This document shows, piece after piece, positions 10,860 to 20,600 of a stretch of 64,000 nucleotides of DNA; the stretch's first letter is position 1, and every line of letters begins with the position of its first letter. Origin of the DNA: Symsagittifera roscoffensis (lineage: Eukaryota > Xenacoelomorpha > Acoela > Convolutidae). The notes under the pieces are model-generated. The model ran no database searches. It was given only the letters and a program-made list of their open reading frames with translations, and was not told where the DNA came from. A program made the position numbers and the translations under genes. The stretch spans positions 63,657,290 through 63,721,289 of the forward strand of contig NC_087063.1 of assembly GCF_963678635.1 (NCBI RefSeq), read 5' to 3'.

Positions 10860-11130
10860 TTTCCAGTCAAGCATGTGGGGCTTGTGTCGTAGAGGTAACA
10901 CTCTTGAATGAAAAGGTATAGACATGTTCGAATCCGACCGGCAACTGTTTTCTGCAAACTTGATGTTTCGTGCTTTTTCAGGCTGTCGTCCATCTGCCTA
11001 TTTATGTCGGCTTGCTTCCCGTAGCCCGATTTTTTTTGAAGTTTCAGCTTTCTTCCAAGTTGCTGTAACACCCATGCTTGAGAGCGCAGAAACCAGAAGT
11101 TCGATTCTTATCGGGACCTGTTTTGCATAT
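10860..11130 (+). repeat. Two degenerate tRNA-like (pol III box B) elements
   Basis: 'GTGTCGTAGAGGTAACACTC' followed about 40 bases later by 'GTTCGAATCCGACCGGCAAC' (10920-10945) has the spacing of tRNA A and B boxes. A second box-B-like site, 'AGTTCGATTCTTATCGGGAC', lies at 11098. Similar sites at 3060, 14.36 (minus) and 20.56 kb sit beside family A sequence, so these look like heads of an old SINE family. No intact tRNA cloverleaf is obvious. Confidence 0.5.
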
Positions 11131-11371
11131 TCAAAATTTTCGGCTATTATAGATTTTTCTCTCTGCTTGTTTTTGCTGACTTTGTTTCCACCAAGGTGTT
11201 TTTGAAAGTTGACTTCTTTCTAGAATTCGAAAAGCTTTTTTTGTAAAGTTTTTAAGGGTGAAAGTAATCTTATTTCGGATATTTTGGGCTGTTTTGCAAT
11301 TTTTTTGACAAAGATTTTTTGAAGTTTTTAAATTTTTTTCTTTTGATTTCTATCATAGTCCTTCATTTTTG

Positions 11372-11415
11372 AATCGCAAGTAGTGCGAAGCATAGCTTCG
11401 CCTGTGTAGTGATTT
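11372..11415 (+). repeat. Short dispersed motif 'ATCGCAAGTAGTGCGAAGC'
   Basis: The same short motif, usually followed by 'TCCGCTTCTCTG', is found at about 850, 2047 (and in every copy of the 2.28-kb unit), 19443, 21460 and 26215. It looks like the 3' end of a dispersed element. Confidence 0.6.
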
Positions 11416-11889
11416 TATTAATGCACTCAGGTATATATGCGCTTCTTGAGTTAAATTTAAATTCACTCGCTGAAATTTACTTAAATAGCACTCTCCAAAT
11501 ACGAAGTTGCAAATAGCGCGAAAATTCGTGAACGATGTCTAGTTTCGAAAGTGGAAAATAGTTTTCCCAACGTAATAAAATTGTTACCTATTAATCCAAT
11601 TTTCTCATACTTTTTTTTAATTTTTAGTGAGTTAACTTTGTAAAAAAAGTCAAAAAAAGTTTGTCGTGAACTTCAAAGAGGGTTGATGCCATATTTTTTT
11701 CAAGTACCAGTTTTTTACGCTGGCGATTAGCAAGTGTTCTCAAATCGGAATGTATACTGTTTTTTCGGTTTAATAACTTGTTTAATAAAATCAGTTGAAT
11801 TACTTATGCAGCACTTAAGGATCACTATGCAGCTGACATGATCAATTTTACTAAAATTCAAATTTAACTACCGGGTGGATACTAGTGAC

Positions 11890-12089
11890 NNNNNNNNNNN
11901 NNNNNNNNNNNNNNNNNNNNNNNNNNNNNNNNNNNNNNNNNNNNNNNNNNNNNNNNNNNNNNNNNNNNNNNNNNNNNNNNNNNNNNNNNNNNNNNNNNNN
12001 NNNNNNNNNNNNNNNNNNNNNNNNNNNNNNNNNNNNNNNNNNNNNNNNNNNNNNNNNNNNNNNNNNNNNNNNNNNNNNNNNNNNNNNNN
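11890..12089. other. Assembly gap (200 N)
   Basis: Exactly 200 consecutive N, the conventional size for a gap of unknown or estimated length. It cuts into a family B repeat copy that resumes at 12090. Any reading frame crossing it is meaningless. Confidence 1.
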
Positions 12090-12335
12090 CTTAGAAATCA
12101 TTCCAAATTGATTGAAGGGAGCGTATTTGCCGTTGTTAATAAGAGCGAACTCCATCACTTTGTACTTTATTTAGGGTGTGGGGGATGATTTTCATAAAAT
12201 CTCAAATTTGAAAAAAAAAAATCATTTTGTTTTATCACATTTAATTTTTTCATGTTGTTGCTGCTCCATATACCTTGAAGGCAGTCGGAACATTCAGGCC
12301 TTTGCCCTGATATACGAGCAGTCTTGTTTTTTTTC
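12090..12335 (+). repeat. Dispersed repeat, family B copy, truncated by the gap
   Basis: Begins 'CTTAGAAATCATTCCAAATT' and carries 'GGGTGTGGGGGATGATTTTC', then 'GGCAGTCGGAACATTCAGGC' and 'ATACGAGCAGTCTTG', in the same order as the copy ending near 1735. Confidence 0.8.
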
Positions 12336-14290
12336 AATCATTGTGGTCTGAACATTCTGTGCTACTTGCATAGCAATCGGTAGTTTTTGTTTTTTTTAAG
12401 TTTTTGGTCTGAGTGCAACTATGTATACTCGCGATTATCTCGAAAAGGCCATGACCGTCATGTCTGTTCATTTGGTTCTGTTTTGGATTTTCTTAAATCA
12501 GCGTACATGCCTTCTAATCGATCGCATTTAAAGATTAAATACTGGCCTAAATAAATAATACAAGGTCTAGCTTTCCATTTCGAAAAAAAAACTTTCGAAG
12601 CTTGATATTTGGGACCTGTATTAACCATATTTTCTGCAATGAATTTGGCTCAACAGAGTCTAAAGTTGAAATCTTATGAACACTCGAGATATGTATTCAG
12701 TAGTTTTTATGAACTACATTCTTTATCTTCTGCATATGGTTTGCAAATGTTTCAGGTTAGTTTGCAAGTGAGCTGGGCTGATTGGTATTTTGATTGTCCG
12801 CTCTACAACCAAGGCGGTTCAGATGCAGTTTTAGCTTTCCGAAGCCTTCAGTGTTCTGACCAAATAAACTTAGTTGCTCTATTTTGGAACCTGTCGGAGT
12901 CCAATGATGTGGACTAAGACTCGTGACATAAATGATATTGAGAGCCGAGAGGTAGGGCTGCAAACGAAGTTTCTTCTCGGATCATTCGCGGGCGGGTAAG
13001 CAAATCATTCTTCAACGTAAAGGTGCGGATACCAAGTCGTGTAGTGTAATATTAACATAGTCTTTCAATTAGGTCTATTTGTAATGTTGGTTAATATAGT
13101 AATATCTCAGTGAATGAATTTCGAAGTTATTGTTCACGAACAGAGCGTAAAGTAAGTGGTCTCGGCGAGTGAACAAGAATTAAACGTTGTAATTGTTTGA
13201 TCTTATTGTTTTGCTACAATCGTTGGTTTGCATTTTGTGGATATGCACGCCTTCAATCAACACAGTTGAACACCAATTTAGATTTTTTAATAATATGCCA
13301 GGTCTCTGCACTATTATGAAGAACTGTCTTGGCCTTCACTACAAACAGTAGACCGATCAGGATGAAATTCGATTAAAAAATGGACTCTTTGATTCGTTGG
13401 GCCTAAATACCCGAGTTAATTTTTCTCTCGTTATAAATTTTGCTTCGATATAAACTTTTAAAGTAAACACGGCTGGCAGTTCTTATCTTGATGCAGGTAG
13501 CTGCTTCATGCTCCGTATCCGGCGGGTGAGTTCAGCTCCATCAAATCTGGAGTGCGGTCAAAAAGTAGACGTCATAAAGTAGATACGTCTTATGCTAATC
13601 AGAATCGGAATAAAAACAAACTTCCGAAATATTTCATATTAAAGCCCTTGCAGCCGTGAAACAAAAGTTTTCTCAGTGTTGAGAAAAACAAGCTTGAATT
13701 TTTTGATGTTCTTAATTTCAGGCGAATATAATAAGCTTATAATAAGCTTATAAAAGTAGTTTTAAACATCAAGTTCAGCCGTGAAAACTCAGTGCTGCTT
13801 CTTTTTGGGAACAAAGTTTAAACACAGAGGGGAAGCAGAGCTTTGAATCTTTTTTGATACAGCATGATAAAAAATATAGCATGATAAAACTATCAGGAAG
13901 AAATTGAGGAAGTCGCTTAGTAAAAAATGTTTTGAAAACGTTCTAAGTGGTAACAAAGCCAAAAAAAGAATGTTTTCATAAGAATCTTTTTATAAGAAAA
14001 TTTTGAAACTTTCACAAATTCTAAATTACCCGCTCAAAAAAAAAATTGCACGTATGAGAAACTTGTTTCGCGAATACAGCGAAGCAATATGAAACTGTGA
14101 AAGCGATTAGGTATAAACTGAAAAACTTAAGACTGTGGAAAAAAATAAAAACGGAAATTATACCGAACCGGAGTTGGCAAATTTGAAAACAAACTTTGAA
14201 TAGAACGGGTATTTGAAATGCAAACATGCTCAAAATATGTATGTTGGTTGACCTTAGGAGTTAAGAAGAAAGCTGAACTAGAAGAAAGCT
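12336..14290. other. Intergenic, no gene recognised
   Basis: AT-rich, with only short frames lacking coding character. The 102-codon frame at 12609-12917 has no recognisable domain. A short tandem of 'ATAATAAGCTTAT' lies near 13730-13755. Confidence 0.5.
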
Positions 14291-14299
14291 GAGTAGGGG

Positions 14300-14530
14300 G
14301 AAATAAGCCGAAAAAATAAATCGACGGACGCTAGTCCGAAAAAGCAAAAATTTTCGAACCACAAGCCTTTGTGTTCTCAAGCAAGTGTGTTACCTCTTTG
14401 CCAGATGCGCTGGGTGGTTGGTTGATTTGGAAGTTATTATAGAACAAGATGAAACATCTGCGATACCTGTTGAACAAAGTTGTTCAGGGGAAAAAAGTCT
14501 AGTTACCAGCTGAAACACACCTGCTTTTTG
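14300..14530 (-). repeat. Family A / tRNA-like relic, minus orientation
   Basis: Read on the minus strand, 'ACTAGACTTTTTTCCCCTGA' (near 14500) is followed by 'GGCAAAGAGGTAACACACTT' and 'GTGGTTCGAA', the A-box-like and B-box-like parts seen at 10.9 kb. The order is the same as in the plus-strand copies. Confidence 0.6.
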
Positions 14531-14918
14531 CAAGTGTAGAAATGAAAAAAAAGCGGAAATTTAATTGTAAAATGTATTCTATGAGGAAATTAAATGTCAA
14601 ATGTATCTAATGTATTAGAACTATCAAAATTCTAGACTTTCGTCCAGTTCCTCTCATCGAAAAAAAAAACGAACTTTTTGTATTATGATCGGAACCAGCA
14701 GTCCTGGTTATCCTTGCGTACACTTGTTTTTTCTCGATTTTGATTGACTTACGTGTCTACTTCATATCTTGTCTACTTTTTGCTGCATAACCATCAAATC
14801 CGACGACTATTTGACGCGAATGTTATTTTGCAATCCAATTGAGACCATCAAAGAACAACATCATATAAAATCTTAGCTCAACCAGTGATATTTTTGAGGA
14901 CTGGTCTTTTGGCATGTG

Positions 14919-15326
14919 CAGGGCCGGATCTAGGATTTTCTCGAGGGGGGGGGGGCGGATTTTCAAAAACTTTTTGAAAGTTTTGTCGACCTTTTTTTTT
15001 AGGTCGACCGAATTGTGATTTTCGAGCTCTACCTAAGCCGGTTTAGTCCCTGTTTTGGCCAAATTTTCTGCGCCGCCCCAGAAAAATAGTCCAAAAAAGA
15101 AAAAAGGCATTTTAAGGCACTTTTTGGAAAATTTTGACCAAAAAATCGTGTTTTTTCGGCGCGCGCTCCCCCCTCAAAATTAGTATATATTGGCGCCTTT
15201 AGAAAAATTTTAGGGTTGGTCGGCCAAAATTGGATTTCTTAAAAGTACCAAAGGGAAGACTCTTTGGGTCGACAGGGGGTCGAATCCCTAAGGGAAGGAG
15301 GCGTCCCCCCCCTAAATCCGCCTCTG
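14919..15326 (+). mobile_element. hAT-type MITE, 408 bp, with 8-bp target duplication
   Basis: Direct repeats GGCATGTG at 14911-14918 and 15327-15334 flank the element. Its ends are imperfect inverted repeats: CAGGGCCGGATCTAGG on the left and, reverse-complemented, CAGAGGCGGATTTAGG on the right. An 8-bp duplication and a CAGRG terminus are hallmarks of the hAT superfamily. There is no transposase frame, so it is non-autonomous. It lies 85 bases upstream of a carrier exon. Relatives are at 43.5, 53.5-54.5, 56.2 and 60.7 kb. Confidence 0.9.
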
Positions 15327-15411
15327 GGCATGTGTGTCATGCATCGTATTGTACTGGACTGTGTTTGCTTGTTAAATTTGCGATAAGTTCAAGTGTTTTG
15401 TTATGTTTTAG

Positions 15412-17533
15412 AGTGGCGGCCATGGCTGGAGCGGCCGTCGCCTGTCCATTTGATGTCATCAAAACCCGCCTGCAATCATCCCACTCCTACTCCACAAACA
15501 GCTCACTGCCATTCCAGAAGTGTTCCCAGAAGCCACGGAGATGCAGCAAGTACAATGCTCACTTCGATTTCAACAGGTCACTGTCTGTATTGGGAGAAAC
15601 TCCTCAGTCGTCGTCCAGTAGTAGGGCTGTGATGGCTGAAATGAGTCCCTTTTTGATACACACAGGCTTGTCAAGAGATGGAGGGGGGAAGATTGACAGG
15701 ATAAATCACAGTAAGCCTTCAGTTGTCCGAATTGTAAGGTAAGTTATTACCAAGTGTCTGTTTCTAAATGTATAATATGTGGATACACCCTGGCAAATGC
15801 GAAATCGTATCAACCTTGTTAAGAGTCGATGAACGTAGTGAATACTTTTATATAGATAGGTCTTTCTTTTAGGGCTGATTTTTTTTTTCAGGAAGTCTAA
15901 AAATTTGTTTACGCTCAAATTTGATTTTTGGCTGCTTTACTTATAGTTTCTTTATGAGTTCACTTCATTTCCCTTGTTAAAAGAAAGGAAAATTCCACTA
16001 TCGAACAGCAAAAGTGTAAAGCTCACGAAAAACGTGATCGACTTCTAGTTAAGAAAGTGGAATTTAACTTTCAGATTTTCCAGCGGAATCAAAACTTTAC
16101 CTTTTGATCCAGTCTTCACAAATTGAGTTATTTTTATCAAGTGTCAATCTTATATTGTTCTTGAAGTTCAAAGAGCTCAAGGGCAAATATTTTTTTTCTT
16201 CAAAATTCGAAAGTTTTCTTTTTTGCTCCTTTGTGCATGCCTTTTTTTCAACTGTCTCTTGGCTATCTTTTAGATCGAAAACTTTATAATGAAGATTGTA
16301 AATCTTCATTCGAACTTTCAAACAAGTTTTGATATTAGTTTTTAAATTCAATAATGGATATTGATTTAGGTCTGCAATAAAAAACGAAGGATTCTCTTCT
16401 TTATTCAAAGGCTTACTTCCATCTTTGGCTGCAGTTGCACCTTCAAAGTAAGTCAAATAATCGCGACATCACTTTTTCTTTTCGTGATTTGAAAATAACC
16501 GAGTGTTTCATTTTAGGTGTCTTTATTTTGGCTTTTACTCGGTCTTCAAAGACTTCTACACGATATTTTTTCCAATGAACTCGCATGCTAACATTCTTAC
16601 GGCGTCGATATCGTCCGGGTTCATCCAAGCCACCACAATATCGCCTTTATTCATGATCAGAACTAGGCTGCAATTATCAACCAAGAAAGTGACTGTAAAG
16701 CAATGCTTCGACGAGATCTATCATGCGCATGGTGCCAGAGGCTTCTTCCGAGGACTCAGTGCAACGTATCTTGGTCTGTCCGAGACGGCCTTGTACTTCC
16801 TAATGTATGAGAATATCAAGTGGTATCTGAGGAGGGAAAAGTACCTCAGTGGGGACATAGACGCGAAGAATTCTGCACTGGTCGGAATCTCTGCGATAGT
16901 TTCCAAAGTGGTCGCGACGGGTGCTGCATATCCGCATGGTTAGTAAGTTCAAAGCATTTTTTGTATGTATTTAAGATTGGCTTCAACAAGCGTAAAAATT
17001 TGTACACTCTTACTGTACTATTCGCTATTATCGCATATCGGGGGTTATGGCGAAACATTCTTTTTCGTGGTTATAATAAACGATGTTTGTACGAGGCATT
17101 TAAATTTTCCATTTTCAAATTGCAGTGTTAATATGGTTCGACAGTATGAAGTATCTAAAGATCTTCGAAATTTTGGGGAATTTTTACTGGAAGCGTTTCA
17201 TACGCTCTAAGCTCGTTACATCGTTACAAAACGGAAAGCATTATGAAGCCAGGAAAGACTATACGTTTTCATAGCACCGGTTTCTATCTTTGAGGAGATT
17301 TTTTATTCCCGTTTGCTTCAGAAGTGGTGCGTACTCGCATGCGCCAAAAGGACGCGAATTACTCTGGTTTATTGGACTGTTTCCGTGTCATCAACCGACT
17401 GGAGGGAGTAAAGGGATTCTACAGGGGAATAGAAGTAGAATTGCTGAAGAAAGTCCCGAATGTGGCAGCTGTTTTTATTGTATACGAGACATTAATGTCT
17501 TACTTCTCCAAGCAATTTATGATTCCAAATTGA
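15412..17533 (+). CDS. Mitochondrial pyrimidine-nucleotide carrier, SLC25A33/A36 type (5' exon missing)
   Basis: Four exons join in frame: 15412-15738, 16370-16447, 16517-16938 and 17322-17533 (stop). Donors are AAG|GTAAGT, CAAA|GTAAGT and CATG|GTTAGT; acceptors are TTTTAG, GATTTAG, TTTTAG and GCTTCAG. The three carrier signatures are PFDVIKTRLQ, SPLFMIRTRLQ and, across the last junction, YPHEVVRTRMR. Repeat-end motifs also read well: NEGFSSLFKGLLPSLAAVAPS (split by exons 2/3), GARGFFRGLSATYLGLSET and VKGFYRGIEVELLKKVPN. The long insert after the first signature and the overall order fit the SLC25A33/A36/Rim2 group, inner-membrane carriers exchanging pyrimidine nucleotides. The exon with the start of helix 1 was not found; it should end in ...GG to complete the split codon. 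The first exon has about 70 polar residues between repeats. Confidence 0.9.
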
Positions 17534-17676
17534 CGAAATACTAATACAAATGGGAATACTAACTTTACTCGCGTTTGAAATGCTTAGCTGGACATTAGAT
17601 TTGAGTTTATAACGTAAAATGAGGGCTGGTATCTCTTGTTTTGTAAAAAAAATGTGAAGTTTGTTTTTGCCTCTTT

Positions 17677-17960
17677 TCAAAGACTAGCACTTGAGATATT
17701 GAACTTGTTACAAAAGCAGACGGCCTTAGCTTTTCCTGGTATACTTTTGTTTAATTTGGCATCATTCTGGCAAACAAGCTCAAATCCAAAATCTGAGCCA
17801 TTAAGATAAATAAAGGTTTGAATGTCATATAAACCCGGTAACAATAATGAAAGGTTTGCCTTGTTGACCGTCTCCACTTGATAGCTCCTAATGAACTCAA
17901 GTTGACTTCTCACTCTTACTGGGTTATAGAACTGAACCTGAACTAGTAAACAATTTTGAA
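17677..17960 (-). other. Possible terminal exon of an unidentified minus-strand gene
   Basis: A minus-strand open stretch reads like protein rather than noise: QFYNPVRVRSQLEFIRSYQ, NLSLLLPGLYDIQTFIY, FGFELVCQNDAKLNKS, ending FNISSASL and stop. Candidate acceptors (TTACTAG, TTCAG) lie just upstream near 17940. It is tail-to-tail with the mitochondrial carrier, 143 bases away. A 21-base direct repeat containing 'TTGAACCACCCA' lies at 17955-17990. No domain recognised; it could be chance. Confidence 0.3.
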
Positions 17961-18225
17961 CCACCCACAACAATTTTGAACCACCCATAAGAAAACTCTG
18001 GGCGCTCCTATTCTGTACGATTTTTTGTGAGCAAAGTCTGGGCTGTCACTTATTCGATTAGATCAAGTTTCATACTTATCCTTTTAGTCGTATTTTTTAT
18101 TTTTTTTTGTTCCTATCCGAGCTTACCATTTTTACTCAATAAACGATAGTCTTATACAATAAATTCACTTTTTTTAATCAAAGTCACAAATCTGTTTTCA
18201 ATTTTTATGTTGATTATGGTTATTT

Positions 18226-18427
18226 GAGCAGCCGTGGCCGAGTGAGGTTAGGCGCACGTCTCTCAACACGAGGGCTGTGCGTTCGAATCCCACTTCGGTC
18301 ACGGTCGGAGGAGTCCCAGAGTCATTTGCCTCCTCAAGGTGGGACCGGCTGCGGCGAAATGGATGACATACCCCCTCCCCCACGGATGGTCCTGCATTGA
18401 GGAGGATCGGGGGGCTAATAACAGAAA
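18226..18427 (+). mobile_element. Full-length tRNA-derived SINE (202 bp) with 14-bp target duplication
   Basis: The head resembles a class II (Leu/Ser-like) tRNA: box A region TGGCCGAGTGAGGTTAGG and box B GTTCGAATCCC at the expected spacing. A GC-rich body follows, ending 'GGGGGGCTAATAACAGAAA' with no poly-A tail. Direct repeats GATTATGGTTATTT occupy 18212-18225 and 18428-18441. The perfect duplication and intact promoter boxes indicate a young, LINE-mobilised insertion. Confidence 0.93.
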
Positions 18428-18441
18428 GATTATGGTTATTT

Positions 18442-20380
18442 ACGTTTCAAATATCCTGCTTTTTTCTGTAAACAACTTCTGTTACAAAATACCGCTCAAT
18501 TAATTTCAAGTGCAGGCTGGGCTGACCTTCTCAATTTCTTGAAAATTCAACTAAAAATACCTTGTAGTTCGTCGCAGGTACTAAATAATTTTCTCAAATA
18601 AATTAAATGAAAAAAGATTAGTTTTTTTTGGAATCATGGCTTTCGACGTAATGTCCGTCGGCTCCTTCTCCTTTTTTTTCAAATGCTATTTTTTGATTCG
18701 GTACACTTTTTAGCAGCCTAATTTCCAAAAAACGGTTTTTATATCAGTTGAATCGTTTTTGCTATATAGTTGCTTTGTAATTTAAAAAATTCTGAATTTG
18801 AATAATTTTATTCTTTTTCTATCACATTTTTTCGGCTTTTGTTATATCGGCATAGTCATTTTATTTTGCGCCGTTTCGAATGCTAATTATTTTCTAATAC
18901 TTTTGTTATTTTCTAATGCTAAATATTTCCTTTTGACATTTTTAGGACAACAGTTTTATTTTCGGCTGAACGGGGTGTGACCCAATAATAGGAACCATCC
19001 TCTTTTAAAATGAGTTGACTGCTAAAATGTGCCAATCATGAGCAAATAATTTCAAAAATGTTTTTTTTTGGTATCCTTTTTGCACTTTTACAGTCTTCTG
19101 TTGGCTACATTTTTCCGAGTTATTAGCTTTACTCCAATTTTCTGTCTGCCAGCTTGCAGAAGTGTGTTTATGTGGTATCGCAAATGGCGCGAAAATCGAC
19201 TTCGTCTCCCTCCATGCAAAAGTTGTTCATCCTCAGATTTGATATATCGCACTTTGAGTTTTGATTTCCTTTCAAGTTCAGTTTGTTTCGTTTGTAAAAA
19301 GGAAGGTAAACTGCACTAAAATGCTTATTAAGTTTGTTTTTGATTATGTTCAGAACAAAAGTAGCTTTTTTTAACATAATTTGTCGGAAAAGTTTCGACT
19401 TTTTTTCTGTTCACTATCTTGTATTGGGATATTTTTGCTGTATCGCAAGTGTTGCGAAGCTCTTCGTCTCTGAGTTGAAGAGCTCCTCTTTACCGTTGTT
19501 GGTTGCTTGTGTGTACAAAGTGCAGCTTAGACCATGTGTAAAATGTGGAACTAACTACACAAAGGAAGGTAAGCAGAGGTTCTTGTTATCGAACGAAGAG
19601 CATGAAGAAGTGTTAATGAACGAAATAATTTTTCACCTATTTAGGTCGTGTTTTTTTGTCAGTCTATAAGTCAATCATTTTTTTGTTCGTTGACACATTT
19701 CTAACTCTGTTGGCTGTCTTGAAGATAATCAATACACTTAGGTCAAGCTGAATGTTTCTTCGGTTTTCTGCGCAAAAATAATCAGTGCAATTAAATGGCA
19801 CCTGTTGTATCTACTTTTTTGGTGGCTGCATTCGTAGTATATTTACGTGCTTTTGCATTTGATTACTTATAATTTAAAGCAGTTGATTAAGCTTAAGGTG
19901 ATTTTGATAAGCTGAAGGTGATCATTACAATCTCCAGTAACAGAAGTGCAAACGGCGAGAAAAAATGCAATTGATTTTAAGTTAAATCGGCAATGAGTTG
20001 CCTATTGGTCCAGTTTGATCTAATTGGCTTACTTTTATCAGAAAGATGTCAATCATAAAATGCTCGTTTCAAAGTGATGTGATTTTTCTTTGAATAAATA
20101 AAAGCTGAAAATTTTTCCAAAAAGCTTGCCTTGTCGAGTTCATTGACAGTTTTCAGCTGTTTGTTGATTATGTACACGTTCATTACTTCCACATATCTGT
20201 TGAAGAAATGAATAGTTTTTGCGTTTGCTGGTTCAAAACAAAATATATAACACTTGCAGTCATATTGGATTCATTGCGTATTGATAGAATTTGGTGGTTT
20301 GATTTCCAGTTTTCGTTCAATTTTCGAAAAGATTGTTTTCTAAAAAAAAGTATATCTTTGACATTTGTTGTTTTCCTTGT
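18442..20380. other. Intergenic, repeat relics only
   Basis: T-rich DNA with degenerate 'TATCGCAA...GCGAA' motifs at 19175 and 19440 and a 'TATATCGGCATAG' relic at 18842. Two short cysteine-pair stretches (PPCKSC...CFVC at 19200-19305; RPCVKCGTNYTKEG at 19523-19570) both precede AAGGAAGGTAA-like donors, but they sit in repeat sequence and are not credible as a gene. Confidence 0.45.
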
Positions 20381-20382
20381 GC

Positions 20383-20600
20383 TTACCTTTCGATAAATAA
20401 GGTTATTGCAGCCGGGTACTAGACTTTTCCGAAAACAACTTTGTCCACAGACTTTTCTGGACTCATCTCTACCTTGTTTTATTTTGTATTCAAATTTCTT
20501 AGCGTTCCTGATCAATTTAACCTGGCGGTAACGAATATGCCTGTGACGGCAAAGTTCCTGGGTTCGAGTCTGACCAGGACCTGTTTTTTTTAAACTAGAA
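20383..20600 (+). repeat. Family A repeat with tRNA-like tail
   Basis: 'CGATAAATAAGGTTATTGCAG' region, then 'CCGGGTACTAGACTTTTCCG' and 'AACAACTTTGTCCACAG' match 10.48-10.55 kb. They are followed at about 20555 by 'GGGTTCGAGTCTGACCAGG', a box-B-like site, and 'ACCTGTTTTTTTT', resembling a pol III terminator. Confidence 0.7.

Noticed and set aside
11868-12158. Open frames across the N gap
   Set aside because: Artefacts of the 200 N.
12609-12917. 102-codon plus-strand open frame
   Set aside because: No domain or homologous pattern recognised. A possible donor/acceptor at TTTCAGGTTAGT is not enough support.
15230-15411. Open frame continuing upstream of the carrier exon
   Set aside because: It runs through the hAT MITE and past a strong acceptor at 15411, so it is not coding.
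18226-18300. A functional tRNA-Leu/Ser gene
   Set aside because: The tRNA-like head is followed by a SINE body and the whole 202 bp is flanked by a 14-bp target duplication, so it is a retroposon.
19200-19570. Two cysteine-pair stretches resembling zinc-ribbon exons (CKSC...CFVC and CVKCGTNYTK)
   Set aside because: They lie within dispersed-repeat sequence, with no partner exons and no consistent phase.
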